25,683 bases of DNA from Bacillota bacterium. Its GTDB lineage: Bacteria; Bacillota; Clostridia; Christensenellales; UMGS416. Numbering within the stretch: the first letter of the stretch is position 1; each line of letters begins with the position of its first letter. Shown one piece after another: positions 1 through 6,930 of the stretch. Made by a program: the position numbers and the translations under genes. Location of the stretch: contig JAEZSC010000087.1 in assembly GCA_023422005.1 (NCBI GenBank), positions 1-25,683 on the forward strand, in the 5' to 3' direction. A model generated the notes under the pieces. That model was not told where the DNA came from. It did not search any database and saw nothing but the letters and a program-made list of their open reading frames with translations.

Positions 1-155
1 ACGTCCGAGAGTTGCTCCTGCTGCAGGCACGAGTCGTACACTTTCTTGACCTGAAGGCATACTCTTTCGATGCACTGGAAGTTGTTGGAGTTGTCGCTCT
101 TGATGCGGCAGGGCATATGTGATTCGCCGGCATTCTTGTAAGAATAAAAGGACAT
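1..155 (-). CDS. Small protein of unknown function, 3' end cut by window edge
   Basis: An open frame on the minus strand starts at the ATG whose first base is 155 and runs off the left edge, showing 51 codons. A strong ribosome binding site, AAAGGAGGGA, lies just upstream (about 161-170), which makes the start convincing. The visible N-terminus begins MSFYSYKNAGESHMPC and continues to a cysteine-bearing segment, VCLQVKKVYDSC, with three or four spaced cysteines. I do not recognise the family with confidence. No signal peptide or membrane segment is visible in this part. It is transcribed away from the gene at 346, across a 190-base intergenic region. Its function is unknown. Confidence 0.75.
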   Translation of the reverse strand, partial: MSFYSYKNAGESHMPCRIKSDNSNNFQCIERVCLQVKKVYDSCLQQEQLSD

Positions 156-225
156 TAGTTTCCCTCCTTTTCCTGGTATTGCGGTTTGGGGTTTCTATCA
201 CATGATATGCACCCCATGCAAGCGG

Positions 226-241
226 TGTGAGACAGGTCACA
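226..241. promoter_or_regulatory. Perfect CRP-like palindrome TGTGA-N6-TCACA
   Basis: The sequence TGTGA, GACAGG, TCACA is a perfect inverted repeat with the half-sites and spacing known for Crp/Fnr-family operators. It lies between two divergent genes and is centred about 88 bases upstream of the predicted start of transcription of the plus-strand gene. Whether this organism has a matching regulator cannot be seen here, and a chance palindrome remains possible. Confidence 0.35.
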
Positions 242-286
242 GAGGGTTTTCCGTATTTTCCGGTTGGTGCATGGCGGCTGGCGTTG

Positions 287-315
287 TTGTCAAACCCATC
301 GCGCAAAGGTATACT
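287..315 (+). promoter_or_regulatory. Sigma-A type promoter for the SipW-like gene
   Basis: TTGTCA (287-292) and TATACT (310-315) are separated by 17 bases, close to the housekeeping consensus. Transcription would begin near 322, giving a leader of about 24 bases before the ATG at 346. This excludes the upstream in-frame ATG at 202 as the real start. Confidence 0.75.
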
Positions 316-345
316 TTTATCATATGCGAAGTTGATGGAGGAGTT

Positions 346-888
346 ATGAGGAAGGCGCTGATCGTGGCAACCGACATGTTGTTGGTGCTGTTTCTGCTGG
401 CCACCATCGCAAGCATTGCGCTGGACCTCTTCCTCGTGCGCCTCGGCGATACCAACATTTCCTTTGTGAAAGGCATCAACTACACGGTGACCAACATGGC
501 GGTGGAAGGGGCCAACGTGCCGCCCGGCAGCCTGGCGCTGCTGCAGCGGGTGCAGGCCGGCGACGCCGCCATCGGCGACGCGCTGGTGTGTTTCGACAGC
601 GATGGCCACACCTTCAGCGGCTTGCTGGCCGAGCGGCTCGAGGGCGAGCTGATCTTGTATGCGGGCGGCCAGATGCGTGCTGTGCCCGCCGAAGTTGTGC
701 AGGCGCGCTACCGCTATGTGGTGCCAGGTGGCTATAACGCCATTGAACAGGCCAGCGCGCCGTGGATCGTGGGCTCCGTGGGCGGCGCTATTTTCCTGTT
801 GTTCATTGTGGCCCGGGTGGTCGGCGCGCGCCGCCCCGAAGGGCCGCTGAGCCGCACCGACGGCGAGATCTCTTCGCTGTTCCGCTAA
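346..888 (+). CDS. SipW/signal peptidase I-like membrane protein lacking a visible catalytic serine
   Basis: This 180-residue protein has an N-terminal membrane segment (about 5-31), an exposed middle part, and a C-terminal membrane segment (about 142-163) followed by a basic cytoplasmic tail. That is the topology of SipW/ER-type signal peptidases. The middle part keeps the fold-typical run VPPGSLALL and, further on, AIGDALVCF, like the GSlvlv...vGDvi pattern of S24/S26 peptidases. The place where the family carries its SM catalytic pair has no serine; an NM is found at 50-51. The usual histidine context is also not recognisable. The start at 346 follows a GGAGGAG site and a good promoter. 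It may be a non-catalytic relative. It is probably co-transcribed with the HAD gene 42 bases downstream. The family assignment is by pattern only. Confidence 0.6.
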   Translation: MRKALIVATDMLLVLFLLATIASIALDLFLVRLGDTNISFVKGINYTVTNMAVEGANVPPGSLALLQRVQAGDAAIGDALVCFDSDGHTFSGLLAERLEGELILYAGGQMRAVPAEVVQARYRYVVPGGYNAIEQASAPWIVGSVGGAIFLLFIVARVVGARRPEGPLSRTDGEISSLFR

Positions 889-919
889 ACGGCTGCCGAC
901 CTCATGGCAGGCCGAGAAC

Positions 920-925
920 AGGAGG
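920..925 (+). promoter_or_regulatory. Ribosome binding site that selects the TTG start at 931
   Basis: AGGAGG at 920-925 lies five bases before TTG at 931. The in-frame ATG at 904 has no such site upstream, so TTG is the better start. Confidence 0.7.
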
Positions 926-930
926 TTCCC

Positions 931-1485
931 TTGAGCAAGCCCGCAGTCTATCTGGATTTCCAGGGCACGCTGGGTGGCAGCGGCACCGATGACATCCGCA
1001 CGTTCTCGTTCTATCCTTTTTCCATAGAGGCCATACGGCTGCTCAATGACCGCGGTGTGCTGGCCATCGGCACAACCAACCAGAGCCGCATCGCCAAGGG
1101 CGAGCTCACGCTGGAGCAATACGACGAAAAGCTCCGGCTGCTTCATGAGGAACTGGCTGCCCAAGGCGCGCGCCTGGACGCAGTCTACATGTGCCCCCAT
1201 GTCCGCGAAGACCGGTGTGCTTGCAAGAAGCCCGCCACCGGTATGGTGGATCAGGCCCGCCGGGATTTTGACATCGACCGCAACCGGGAGTATGTTGTGG
1301 GCGACATGGGCATGAACGACATGCTGCTGGCGGCCAACATAGGCGCCAAGGGCGTGCTGGTGCTGACCGGCACCGGACAGGGCAGCCTGGGCGCCTACCG
1401 CCACACGTGGAGCGGTGTGGACGCCCACCACATCGCCGAAGACGCGCTGGAGGCGGTGCGGTGGATACTGGCAGACCTTTTTTAG
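931..1485 (+). CDS. HAD-superfamily (GmhB/HisB-like) phosphatase-type protein with DxQ in motif I
   Basis: This 184-residue protein belongs to the HAD-IIIA group, which includes heptose-1,7-bisphosphate and histidinol-phosphate phosphatases. Motif I is YLDFQGTL, motif II lies around GTTNQS, the motif III lysine is in CKKP, and motif IV is VVGDMGMND. Between motifs II and III are CPH and CAC, matching the zinc-binding loop of GmhB. The nucleophile aspartate of motif I is present. The second aspartate of DxD, which acts as general acid/base in these phosphatases, is glutamine. Activity may therefore be altered or lost. The start is TTG with a strong ribosome binding site. The gene follows the SipW-like gene closely and probably shares its transcript. 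The substrate cannot be read from the sequence. Confidence 0.8.
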   Translation: MSKPAVYLDFQGTLGGSGTDDIRTFSFYPFSIEAIRLLNDRGVLAIGTTNQSRIAKGELTLEQYDEKLRLLHEELAAQGARLDAVYMCPHVREDRCACKKPATGMVDQARRDFDIDRNREYVVGDMGMNDMLLAANIGAKGVLVLTGTGQGSLGAYRHTWSGVDAHHIAEDALEAVRWILADLF

Positions 1486-1553
1486 TATAAGTAGGAGAAA
1501 TGTATTGTAAAAAGGATCCGGCAGCGGTAATCTGGTAAATATAGGAAAACAAA

Positions 1554-1572
1554 TGTGCCTTGTTAGGGCACA
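1554..1572 (+). other. Small hairpin in the leader of the amino acid transporter
   Basis: TGTGCC (1554-1559) and GGCACA (1567-1572) form a six-base-pair stem with a seven-base loop, ending about 20 bases before the GTG start at 1593. No T tract follows, so it is not a normal terminator. It could affect translation or mRNA stability. A weak promoter candidate lies upstream (TTGTAA 1505-1510, TAATCT 1528-1533, 17-base spacer). Confidence 0.35.
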
Positions 1573-1592
1573 GAAAGACGAGGGAAGAAGCT

Positions 1593-2399
1593 GTGAAGAG
1601 AACATTTGTGCTGTTGACGGTGCTTGCGATGCTGGCGGGCATCTTTGCCGGGTGCGCCGCCGCGGGCAGCAACACGCTCAAGGTCGGCATGGAGTTGGCG
1701 TATCCGCCATTTGAAACCAAGGATGACCAGGGCAACCCGACCGGGGTCAGCGTGGATTTCGCCCGCGCGCTGGGGGAGTCTCTGGGGCGGCCGGTGGAGA
1801 TACAGAACATCGCCTGGGATGGGCTGATCCCCGCGCTGCAGACGGGGAAGGTCGATATCGTCATATCCTCGATGACGATCAAGCCCAGCCGCCTGGAACA
1901 GATCGAATTCTCCAAACCCTATGCCAAGGCGCTGCTTGCCCTGCTGACCAACAAGAATTCCAACGTCAAGAGCGTGGACGACCTGAATCAGGCGGGAAGG
2001 AAGATCGCCGTCAAGACCGGCACCACCGGTGACCTTTATGCGCAGGAAAAGCTCAAAAATGCTCAGCTCATTTCCCTGGCCGATGAGTCCGCCTGCGTCA
2101 CCGAGGTCGTCCAGGGCAAGGCTGACGCTTTCATCTATGACCAGCTGACCATTTACCGCAACCAGGCGGCCAACCCGGACACGACCGCCGCCGTGTATAT
2201 CCCCGGCCAGGACGTGGAGTATTGGGGCGTGGGCGTCAAAAAGGGCAACGCGCAGCTGCTGGAAAAGGTGAACACTTTCATCGACAAATTCTATGCTGAC
2301 AAGGGCTTCGACGCCATCACGCAGAAGTATCTCGCGCAGGAGAAACAGGCTTTCGATGAGCTGGGTTTCGACTGGTTCTTTGACGGTGTGATGAAGTAG
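1593..2399 (+). CDS. Polar amino acid ABC transporter, substrate-binding lipoprotein
   Basis: The 268-residue protein captures an amino acid outside the membrane and delivers it to the permease encoded next. The N-terminus is a lipoprotein signal: a basic start (VKRT), a hydrophobic stretch, and a lipobox FAGC with the cysteine at about residue 23. The mature part has the family-3 binding protein pattern: VGMELAYPPFE near the start, DFARALGESLG, WDGLIPALQTGKVDIVISSM, and an arginine after IKPS that would bind the ligand carboxylate. KTGTTGDLYA and the C-terminal lobe follow. I chose GTG at 1593 because it directly precedes the signal peptide and follows a GAGGGAAG site. The upstream in-frame TTG at 1560 lies inside the leader hairpin. 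Ligand specificity is not determinable. Confidence 0.9.
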   Translation: MKRTFVLLTVLAMLAGIFAGCAAAGSNTLKVGMELAYPPFETKDDQGNPTGVSVDFARALGESLGRPVEIQNIAWDGLIPALQTGKVDIVISSMTIKPSRLEQIEFSKPYAKALLALLTNKNSNVKSVDDLNQAGRKIAVKTGTTGDLYAQEKLKNAQLISLADESACVTEVVQGKADAFIYDQLTIYRNQAANPDTTAAVYIPGQDVEYWGVGVKKGNAQLLEKVNTFIDKFYADKGFDAITQKYLAQEKQAFDELGFDWFFDGVMK

Positions 2400-2407
2400 C
2401 GCGGGAT

Positions 2408-3193
2408 ATGAGATTGAAGGATCTGTTTTTTCGCCGGGAGGACGGCAGGGTAACCGCAGTGCAGGTCGTATTCAATGTGGCGCTGGCTTTGGCGCTGCTG
2501 GGCGTAGCGCTGTGGTACTGCGTGGCCCGCACCGGCGTGTCTCTGGATTTTGCTGTGCTCTGGCAGTTCCGCTACCGGATTTGGCTGGGCTTTGCCACCA
2601 CCGTGGGGTTGAGCGCGGCCAGCTTGGTTGTCAGCCTCTCGCTTGGCTTTCTAACGGCTGTGGGGTCCCGCAGCCGCCTTTTGGTTGCATCCTTTCTGTG
2701 CAAGATGTATGTGCAGTTCATGCGCGGCACGCCGCTCATCACGCAGATTTATCTCTTTTTCTACATCGTCGGCACCGCGCTGGGTATGGAAAGCCGTTTC
2801 TGGGCAGGCGTTATCATACTGTCCGTCTTCGAGGGAGCCTATATCTCCGAGATCATCCGTGGCGGCCTGCAGTCGGTGGACCAGACCCAGTTGGAAGCCG
2901 CCGCCGCCGTGGGGCTCAACAGAAGCCAGACCATGCGGCTGGTCGTTCTTCCGCAGCTGTTCACCCGCATCCTGCCGGCGCTGGCCGGGCAGTCCGCATC
3001 CATCATCAAGGACTCCTCGCTGCTGAGCATCATTTCCGTCATCGAGATGACACAGACCTTTCGGGAGATCAGCTCCACGACATTCGCGCTGTTCGTGTGC
3101 TATATTTTCCTTGGCCTGCTGTATTTGTGCCTGACGATGCCGCTGTCGCTGCTGACGCAGCGTTTGGAAATGAGGTATCGGTATGAGACTTGA
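2408..3193 (+). CDS. Polar amino acid ABC transporter, permease
   Basis: This 261-residue integral membrane protein has a cytoplasmic N-terminus and about five to six membrane segments. It carries the HisM/GlnP-type permease signature. The EAA loop reads EAAAAVGLNRSQTMRLVVLPQ in two parts (about residues 161-181) and is the contact to the ATPase. The segment FMRGTPLITQIYLFFYIV is typical of amino acid permeases. The gene starts nine bases after the binding-protein stop, with only a weak ribosome binding site, and its 3' end overlaps the ATPase start by 11 bases. This indicates one transcript and coupled translation. Confidence 0.93.
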   Translation: MRLKDLFFRREDGRVTAVQVVFNVALALALLGVALWYCVARTGVSLDFAVLWQFRYRIWLGFATTVGLSAASLVVSLSLGFLTAVGSRSRLLVASFLCKMYVQFMRGTPLITQIYLFFYIVGTALGMESRFWAGVIILSVFEGAYISEIIRGGLQSVDQTQLEAAAAVGLNRSQTMRLVVLPQLFTRILPALAGQSASIIKDSSLLSIISVIEMTQTFREISSTTFALFVCYIFLGLLYLCLTMPLSLLTQRLEMRYRYET

Positions 3194-3920
3194 TGTCCGC
3201 GGACTCACCAAGTCCTTCGATGGCCGCAGCGAGGTTCTCAAAGCTTTGGATTTTCAGACCGACTTTGGCAGCCTGGCCGTCATCGGGCCCTCCGGCGGGG
3301 GCAAATCCACGCTGCTGCGGCTGATCGGCGGGCTCATCACCCCGACATCCGGTGAAATCGTTCTGGACGGCAAGAGGATCGATTATTCCACCGCCGGCCT
3401 GCTGGAGCACCATCGCCAGGTGGGCTTTGTGTTCCAATCCAAGGGGCTGTTCCACCATTTGACCGGATTGCAGAACATCACGATGCCGCTGGAGAAGGTG
3501 CACCGTTACAGCCGGAGCGACGCACAGGACATTGCGCTGCAGATGCTCAAGCGGTTTGGCCTGGGTTCAGACGGCAACAAACGCCCCCATGAGCTGTCCG
3601 GCGGCCAACAGCAGCGCATTGCCATTGCCAGGGCAGTGGCGGCGCGGCCCCGGCTGCTGCTGCTGGATGAGCCCACCAGTGCGTTGGACCCCGAGCTTAC
3701 AAGCGAAGTGCTGGACATGGTCAACGAACTGCGCAAGGATGGCCTGCATATCATCGTCGTGACCCACGAGATGGGGTTTGCGCGCAACGCCTGCGAAAGG
3801 ACGCTGTTTTTAAGCGAGGGGCGCCTGCTGGAGCAGGGCGACAGCGCCAGCATGTTCGATGCGCCCCACACCCGCCAACTGCGGGATTTCCTCGGCAAGG
3901 TGCTGGAGTGGAAGCCGTAG
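3183..3920 (+). CDS. Polar amino acid ABC transporter, ATP-binding protein
   Basis: This 245-residue ATPase powers the importer. The visible motifs, in order, are Walker A GPSGGGKSTLL (about 37-47), the Q-loop VFQSKGLF, signature LSGGQQQRIAIARA, Walker B LLLLDEPTSALDP, and the switch histidine in VVTHEMGFA. Length and motif order are typical of GlnQ/ArtP-type subunits. It is the last gene of the three-gene operon and is followed about 80 bases later by an intrinsic terminator. Confidence 0.95.
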   Translation: MRLDVRGLTKSFDGRSEVLKALDFQTDFGSLAVIGPSGGGKSTLLRLIGGLITPTSGEIVLDGKRIDYSTAGLLEHHRQVGFVFQSKGLFHHLTGLQNITMPLEKVHRYSRSDAQDIALQMLKRFGLGSDGNKRPHELSGGQQQRIAIARAVAARPRLLLLDEPTSALDPELTSEVLDMVNELRKDGLHIIVVTHEMGFARNACERTLFLSEGRLLEQGDSASMFDAPHTRQLRDFLGKVLEWKP

Positions 3921-4000
3921 GGGCCTAGCCGCCATAGCAAATGGTGAAGCACAAAAGCTATGAGGGGATAAGTTTTCTAACTCTATTTTAATGTCCATAG

Positions 4001-4045
4001 GCGCAGCTCCGAGGGTATATATTACCAGTGGAGCGGCGCTTTTTT
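4001..4045 (+). terminator. Intrinsic terminator after the amino acid transporter
   Basis: GCGCAGCTCC (4001-4010) pairs with GGAGCGGCGC (4030-4039) with one mismatch, and GGTA/TACC pair inside the loop. TTTTTT follows (4040-4045). It ends the ABC importer transcript and separates it from the c-di-GMP gene. Confidence 0.8.
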
Positions 4046-4120
4046 GCAGAACTGGCGAAAGCCCGCGCTTTTGATGCCTTTACCTGGCGTAGCGGTTGAA
4101 ATTTGCCCCATTGTGACCGT

Positions 4121-4171
4121 GACCGCCGGGAGGCCAGAATACATCATGCACAGGTGTTTGGACCGCCGGGA
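4121..4171 (+). repeat. 11-base direct repeat GACCGCCGGGA, two copies 40 bases apart
   Basis: GACCGCCGGGA occurs at 4121-4131 and 4161-4171 in the untranslated region before the GGDEF/HD-GYP gene. A small hairpin, CGCC-GAA-GGCG, follows at 4179-4189. The pair could be a tandem operator or part of a structured leader. The rest of 3921-4210 holds only the terminator and no clear promoter. Confidence 0.45.
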
Positions 4172-4210
4172 CGCAGCGCGCCGAAGGCGACAAACGCAAG
4201 GAGGCGGCTT

Positions 4211-4255
4211 ATGCAACCCCGGTCTTACCGGACGCGCCCGGCATGCCCATGCTAG
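4211..4255 (+). CDS. Possible 14-residue leader peptide overlapping the c-di-GMP gene start
   Basis: ATG at 4211 follows an excellent ribosome binding site, AAGGAGG (4198-4204), with six-base spacing. It opens a short frame encoding MQPRSYRTRPACPC, which stops with TAG at 4253-4255. The stop lies just past the two candidate starts of the large gene (ATG 4243 and ATG 4249), which have no ribosome binding site of their own. The layout fits translational coupling, with ribosomes ending the leader and re-initiating. The alternative is an insertion or deletion between 4211 and 4243 that broke the original N-terminus. Confidence 0.45.
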   Translation: MQPRSYRTRPACPC

Positions 4256-6780
4256 AGGCGAAGCTCTTGCGTCGGGCGCCGCGACGCCCGCATGGTTTTG
4301 TGTCTCTGCGAAGGAAGCTCATCACCGGCATCGTTTTGGCCATCGCCGTGGTTAGCCTGGGCCGCGGTCTTCTGGAAATATCCGTCCAGGGGGCACGCAT
4401 TAACCGCGATATAGAAGACAAGAGCGGCCGCCTCACGCTGTTGGCCGCCGATTTGGCCGCTGCCCCGTTGGTCTACGGCGACGACAAGGCCATCAGGAGT
4501 GCCATGAGCAGCCTGATGCTGGACGACGATATCGCCTATATTCAAATCCTCGATTCTGTTGGCAACATCCGCTGCGAGCTTGGCACGCGCCACACCGGCA
4601 TGCTCATGAAGAGCCGCGATATCGTCTACCGTACCTCCTATCCCATCGGCCTGGTCAACCTGGGAGTCGGCGTCTCCAAAGAGCGCATCATGCAAGCGCG
4701 GTTGGAAGTGGTTTGGTTCAGCCTGGCGTCCTTCATCATCACGCTGTTCCTTATTGTGCTGCTGGTCCTGGTCATTACCCATCTCGTTATGAGGCCCATG
4801 GAAACGCTCAAGGACACCGTGGGCCGCCTGAGCCGCGGTGATTACAGCGCGCGCTCCCATGTGAATACCAACGATGAGGTCGGCGTGCTCTCCCGGTTCA
4901 TCGATGACAGCATCGAGCTCATTCGCCAGCGTGAGGAGCACCTGCGGCAAAGCGAGAACCGCTACCGTTTGCTGGCGGACAACGCAACCGATACCATATC
5001 CACGTGCAACCTGAGCGGCGTGCTGACCTACCTTTCGCCTTCGGTAGAGCGGCTGACCGGCTATCGGCCGGAGCAGCTGCTGGGCAAGAGCATTTTCGGC
5101 ATTGTGCATCCCCTGGACAGGAAAGATTTCCAGAAACTCTATGGCGCGCCTCACGCGATAGGCGATCACTTCACGTCTGTGTACCGCATCCATCGCAAGG
5201 ACGGCTCCGTCGCCTGGCTGGAAACGACCAATCAGGTGGTCAGCAACAGCAATGGGGAGATGGAGATGCAAAGCGCCACCCGGGAGATCAGCGACAGCGT
5301 GGAGGCGCAGCAGCAATTGCTGGGCGAAAAGGAGAGGCTGCGCATTACGCTGGAATCCATTGGCGACGGCGTCATCGCCACCGACAGCCAGGGCATCGTC
5401 ACGCTCATGAACGACGTGGCCGCCACCTATACCGGTTGGCCGGTGGCCCAGGCCGTGGGCCAGCCGCTTTCACAGGTGTTCGATATCTACAACGAGGCCA
5501 CCGGCGAGCCCGCCATGAACCCGGTGGAGAAGGTGCTGCAAACCGGCGCCGTGGTGGAACTGGCCAACCATACAGTGCTGCGCGCGCAGGATGGCACGCT
5601 GCGCTACATCGCCGACAGCGCGGCGCCTATCCTGGATGGCAGCCGCGACATACTGGGCGTAGTCATGGTCGTACGCGACGTTTCCGAGCAGAAGCATAAG
5701 GAAAAGGTGCAGATCTACCAGAGCTATCACGATGTTCTGACGGGGCTTTACAACCGCAGCTTCTTCGAGGAGGAGATGAAGCGGCTGGACAGCGGCCGCC
5801 AGATGCCAATCTCGATCATCATGGGCGATGTCAACGGCCTGAAACTGACCAATGACGTCTTCGGCCATGACGAGGGCGATACCCTGCTGCGGCGCATCGC
5901 CGCGCTGCTGAGCAGCTGCTGCCGCGCCGACGACATCGTCGCCCGCACCGGCGGCGACGAGTTCTGCATTCTGCTGCCCAGCACCGAGGCCGAGGGGGCG
6001 GAGGAAATTTGCCAGCGCATCTACAACGCCTGCTCCGAACAGGATGTGGGCAACGGCGCCGCCGCGTTGCGCCTGAGCATTTCGCTGGGCTATGCGACCA
6101 AGGAGAGCGCCGAGCGCCGCCTGCCCAGCGTGCTCAAGGCAGCTGAGGATTCCATGTACAAGCGCAAGCTGCTGGAGAGCCGCGGCCAGCACAGCTCCAT
6201 CGTCAGTTCCATCCGCTCCACGCTCAGCGAGAAGAGCCATGAGACCGAGGATCACTCCTACCGGCTCATGAACTATGCCCGCATGGTAGGCATGAAGGCC
6301 ATGCTCAACTCCGACCAGTTGAGCGATCTGGAGCTGCTGGCCCTGATGCACGACATCGGCAAGATAACCGTGGACGACGCCATTCTCAACAAGTCGGGTC
6401 CGTTGACCAAAGCTGAATGGGAGGTCCTAAAAAAACACCCGGAGATGGGCTATCGGATCGCCAGCTCTTCGCCGGAGCTGTTGGCCATCGCCAACTGCAT
6501 ACTGGCTCACCACGAGCGCTGGGATGGCAAGGGCTATCCCCAGGGCTTAAGCGGCGCGGACATCCCGTTGCTCAGCCGCATCCTCTCCATCGTGGACAGC
6601 TACGACGCCATGACCCAGGACCGCGTCTACCGCAAGGGCCTAACCCGCGAGCAAGCCATCGAAGAGTTGCGCCGCAACACCGGTACCCAGTTCGACCCGG
6701 AGCTTGTGGATATTTTTATCCAGTGTATCGAGGAAACAAACAACGAGAGCGCTTGGCTGAAAACGAGCGATATCGCTTGA
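4243..6780 (+). CDS. Membrane-bound CHASE8-like/HAMP/PAS-PAS/GGDEF/HD-GYP c-di-GMP protein
   Basis: This 845-residue protein should both make and break down cyclic di-GMP. The order is: membrane segment 1 (about 25-45), an extracytoplasmic CHASE8-like sensor (about 46-155), membrane segment 2 (about 158-185), HAMP (to about 235), PAS 1 (about 240-355), PAS 2 (about 365-485), GGDEF (about 490-650) and HD-GYP (about 665-835). The catalytic GGDEF motif is intact at about 569, with the inhibitory RxxD site (RADD) upstream. HD-GYP keeps HDIGK near 703 and HHERWDGKGYP near 764. Both active sites therefore look functional, and the sensor and PAS domains probably decide which dominates. ATG 4243 or 4249 is the start. 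Initiation likely depends on the overlapping short leader. The gene is monocistronic, with terminators on both sides. Confidence 0.93.
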   Translation: MPMLEAKLLRRAPRRPHGFVSLRRKLITGIVLAIAVVSLGRGLLEISVQGARINRDIEDKSGRLTLLAADLAAAPLVYGDDKAIRSAMSSLMLDDDIAYIQILDSVGNIRCELGTRHTGMLMKSRDIVYRTSYPIGLVNLGVGVSKERIMQARLEVVWFSLASFIITLFLIVLLVLVITHLVMRPMETLKDTVGRLSRGDYSARSHVNTNDEVGVLSRFIDDSIELIRQREEHLRQSENRYRLLADNATDTISTCNLSGVLTYLSPSVERLTGYRPEQLLGKSIFGIVHPLDRKDFQKLYGAPHAIGDHFTSVYRIHRKDGSVAWLETTNQVVSNSNGEMEMQSATREISDSVEAQQQLLGEKERLRITLESIGDGVIATDSQGIVTLMNDVAATYTGWPVAQAVGQPLSQVFDIYNEATGEPAMNPVEKVLQTGAVVELANHTVLRAQDGTLRYIADSAAPILDGSRDILGVVMVVRDVSEQKHKEKVQIYQSYHDVLTGLYNRSFFEEEMKRLDSGRQMPISIIMGDVNGLKLTNDVFGHDEGDTLLRRIAALLSSCCRADDIVARTGGDEFCILLPSTEAEGAEEICQRIYNACSEQDVGNGAAALRLSISLGYATKESAERRLPSVLKAAEDSMYKRKLLESRGQHSSIVSSIRSTLSEKSHETEDHSYRLMNYARMVGMKAMLNSDQLSDLELLALMHDIGKITVDDAILNKSGPLTKAEWEVLKKHPEMGYRIASSSPELLAIANCILAHHERWDGKGYPQGLSGADIPLLSRILSIVDSYDAMTQDRVYRKGLTREQAIEELRRNTGTQFDPELVDIFIQCIEETNNESAWLKTSDIA

Positions 6781-6843
6781 GTGTTCGCTGACGATGCATC
6801 AGCGTCGTCGGTGATTTGGACGACTTGTTCCTGTTGTATGTAT

Positions 6844-6880
6844 GCCCGCCGCCGATAGCTGTCGCCGGCGGGCTTTTCTT
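6844..6880 (+). terminator. Intrinsic terminator after the c-di-GMP gene
   Basis: GCCCGCCG (6844-6851) pairs perfectly with CGGCGGGC (6866-6873), with a further short pairing GATA/TGTC in the loop, followed by TTTTCTT. A second, smaller inverted repeat, CGCTGA/TCAGCG, lies just before it (about 6786-6804). Confidence 0.8.
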
Positions 6881-6930
6881 AGGGCCGTATTGCATATGGC
6901 CCAGCCCTTGGGTTGGGCAAACGAAACGTC

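Noticed and set aside
202..345. N-terminal extension of the SipW-like gene from ATG 202
   Set aside because: It lies upstream of a TTGTCA-17-TATACT promoter and lacks a ribosome binding site; the ATG at 346 has both promoter and GGAGGAG.
4141..4210. Possible c-di-GMP-I (GEMM) riboswitch before the GGDEF/HD-GYP gene
   Set aside because: GCACAGG and GGGACGCA resemble GEMM elements, but the P2 stem, tetraloop-receptor layout and the 3' half of the motif cannot be placed.
6898..6918. GC-rich hairpin downstream of the GNAT gene as a minus-strand terminator
   Set aside because: The stem GCCCAGCC/GGTTGGGC is present, but no T tract follows on the minus strand.
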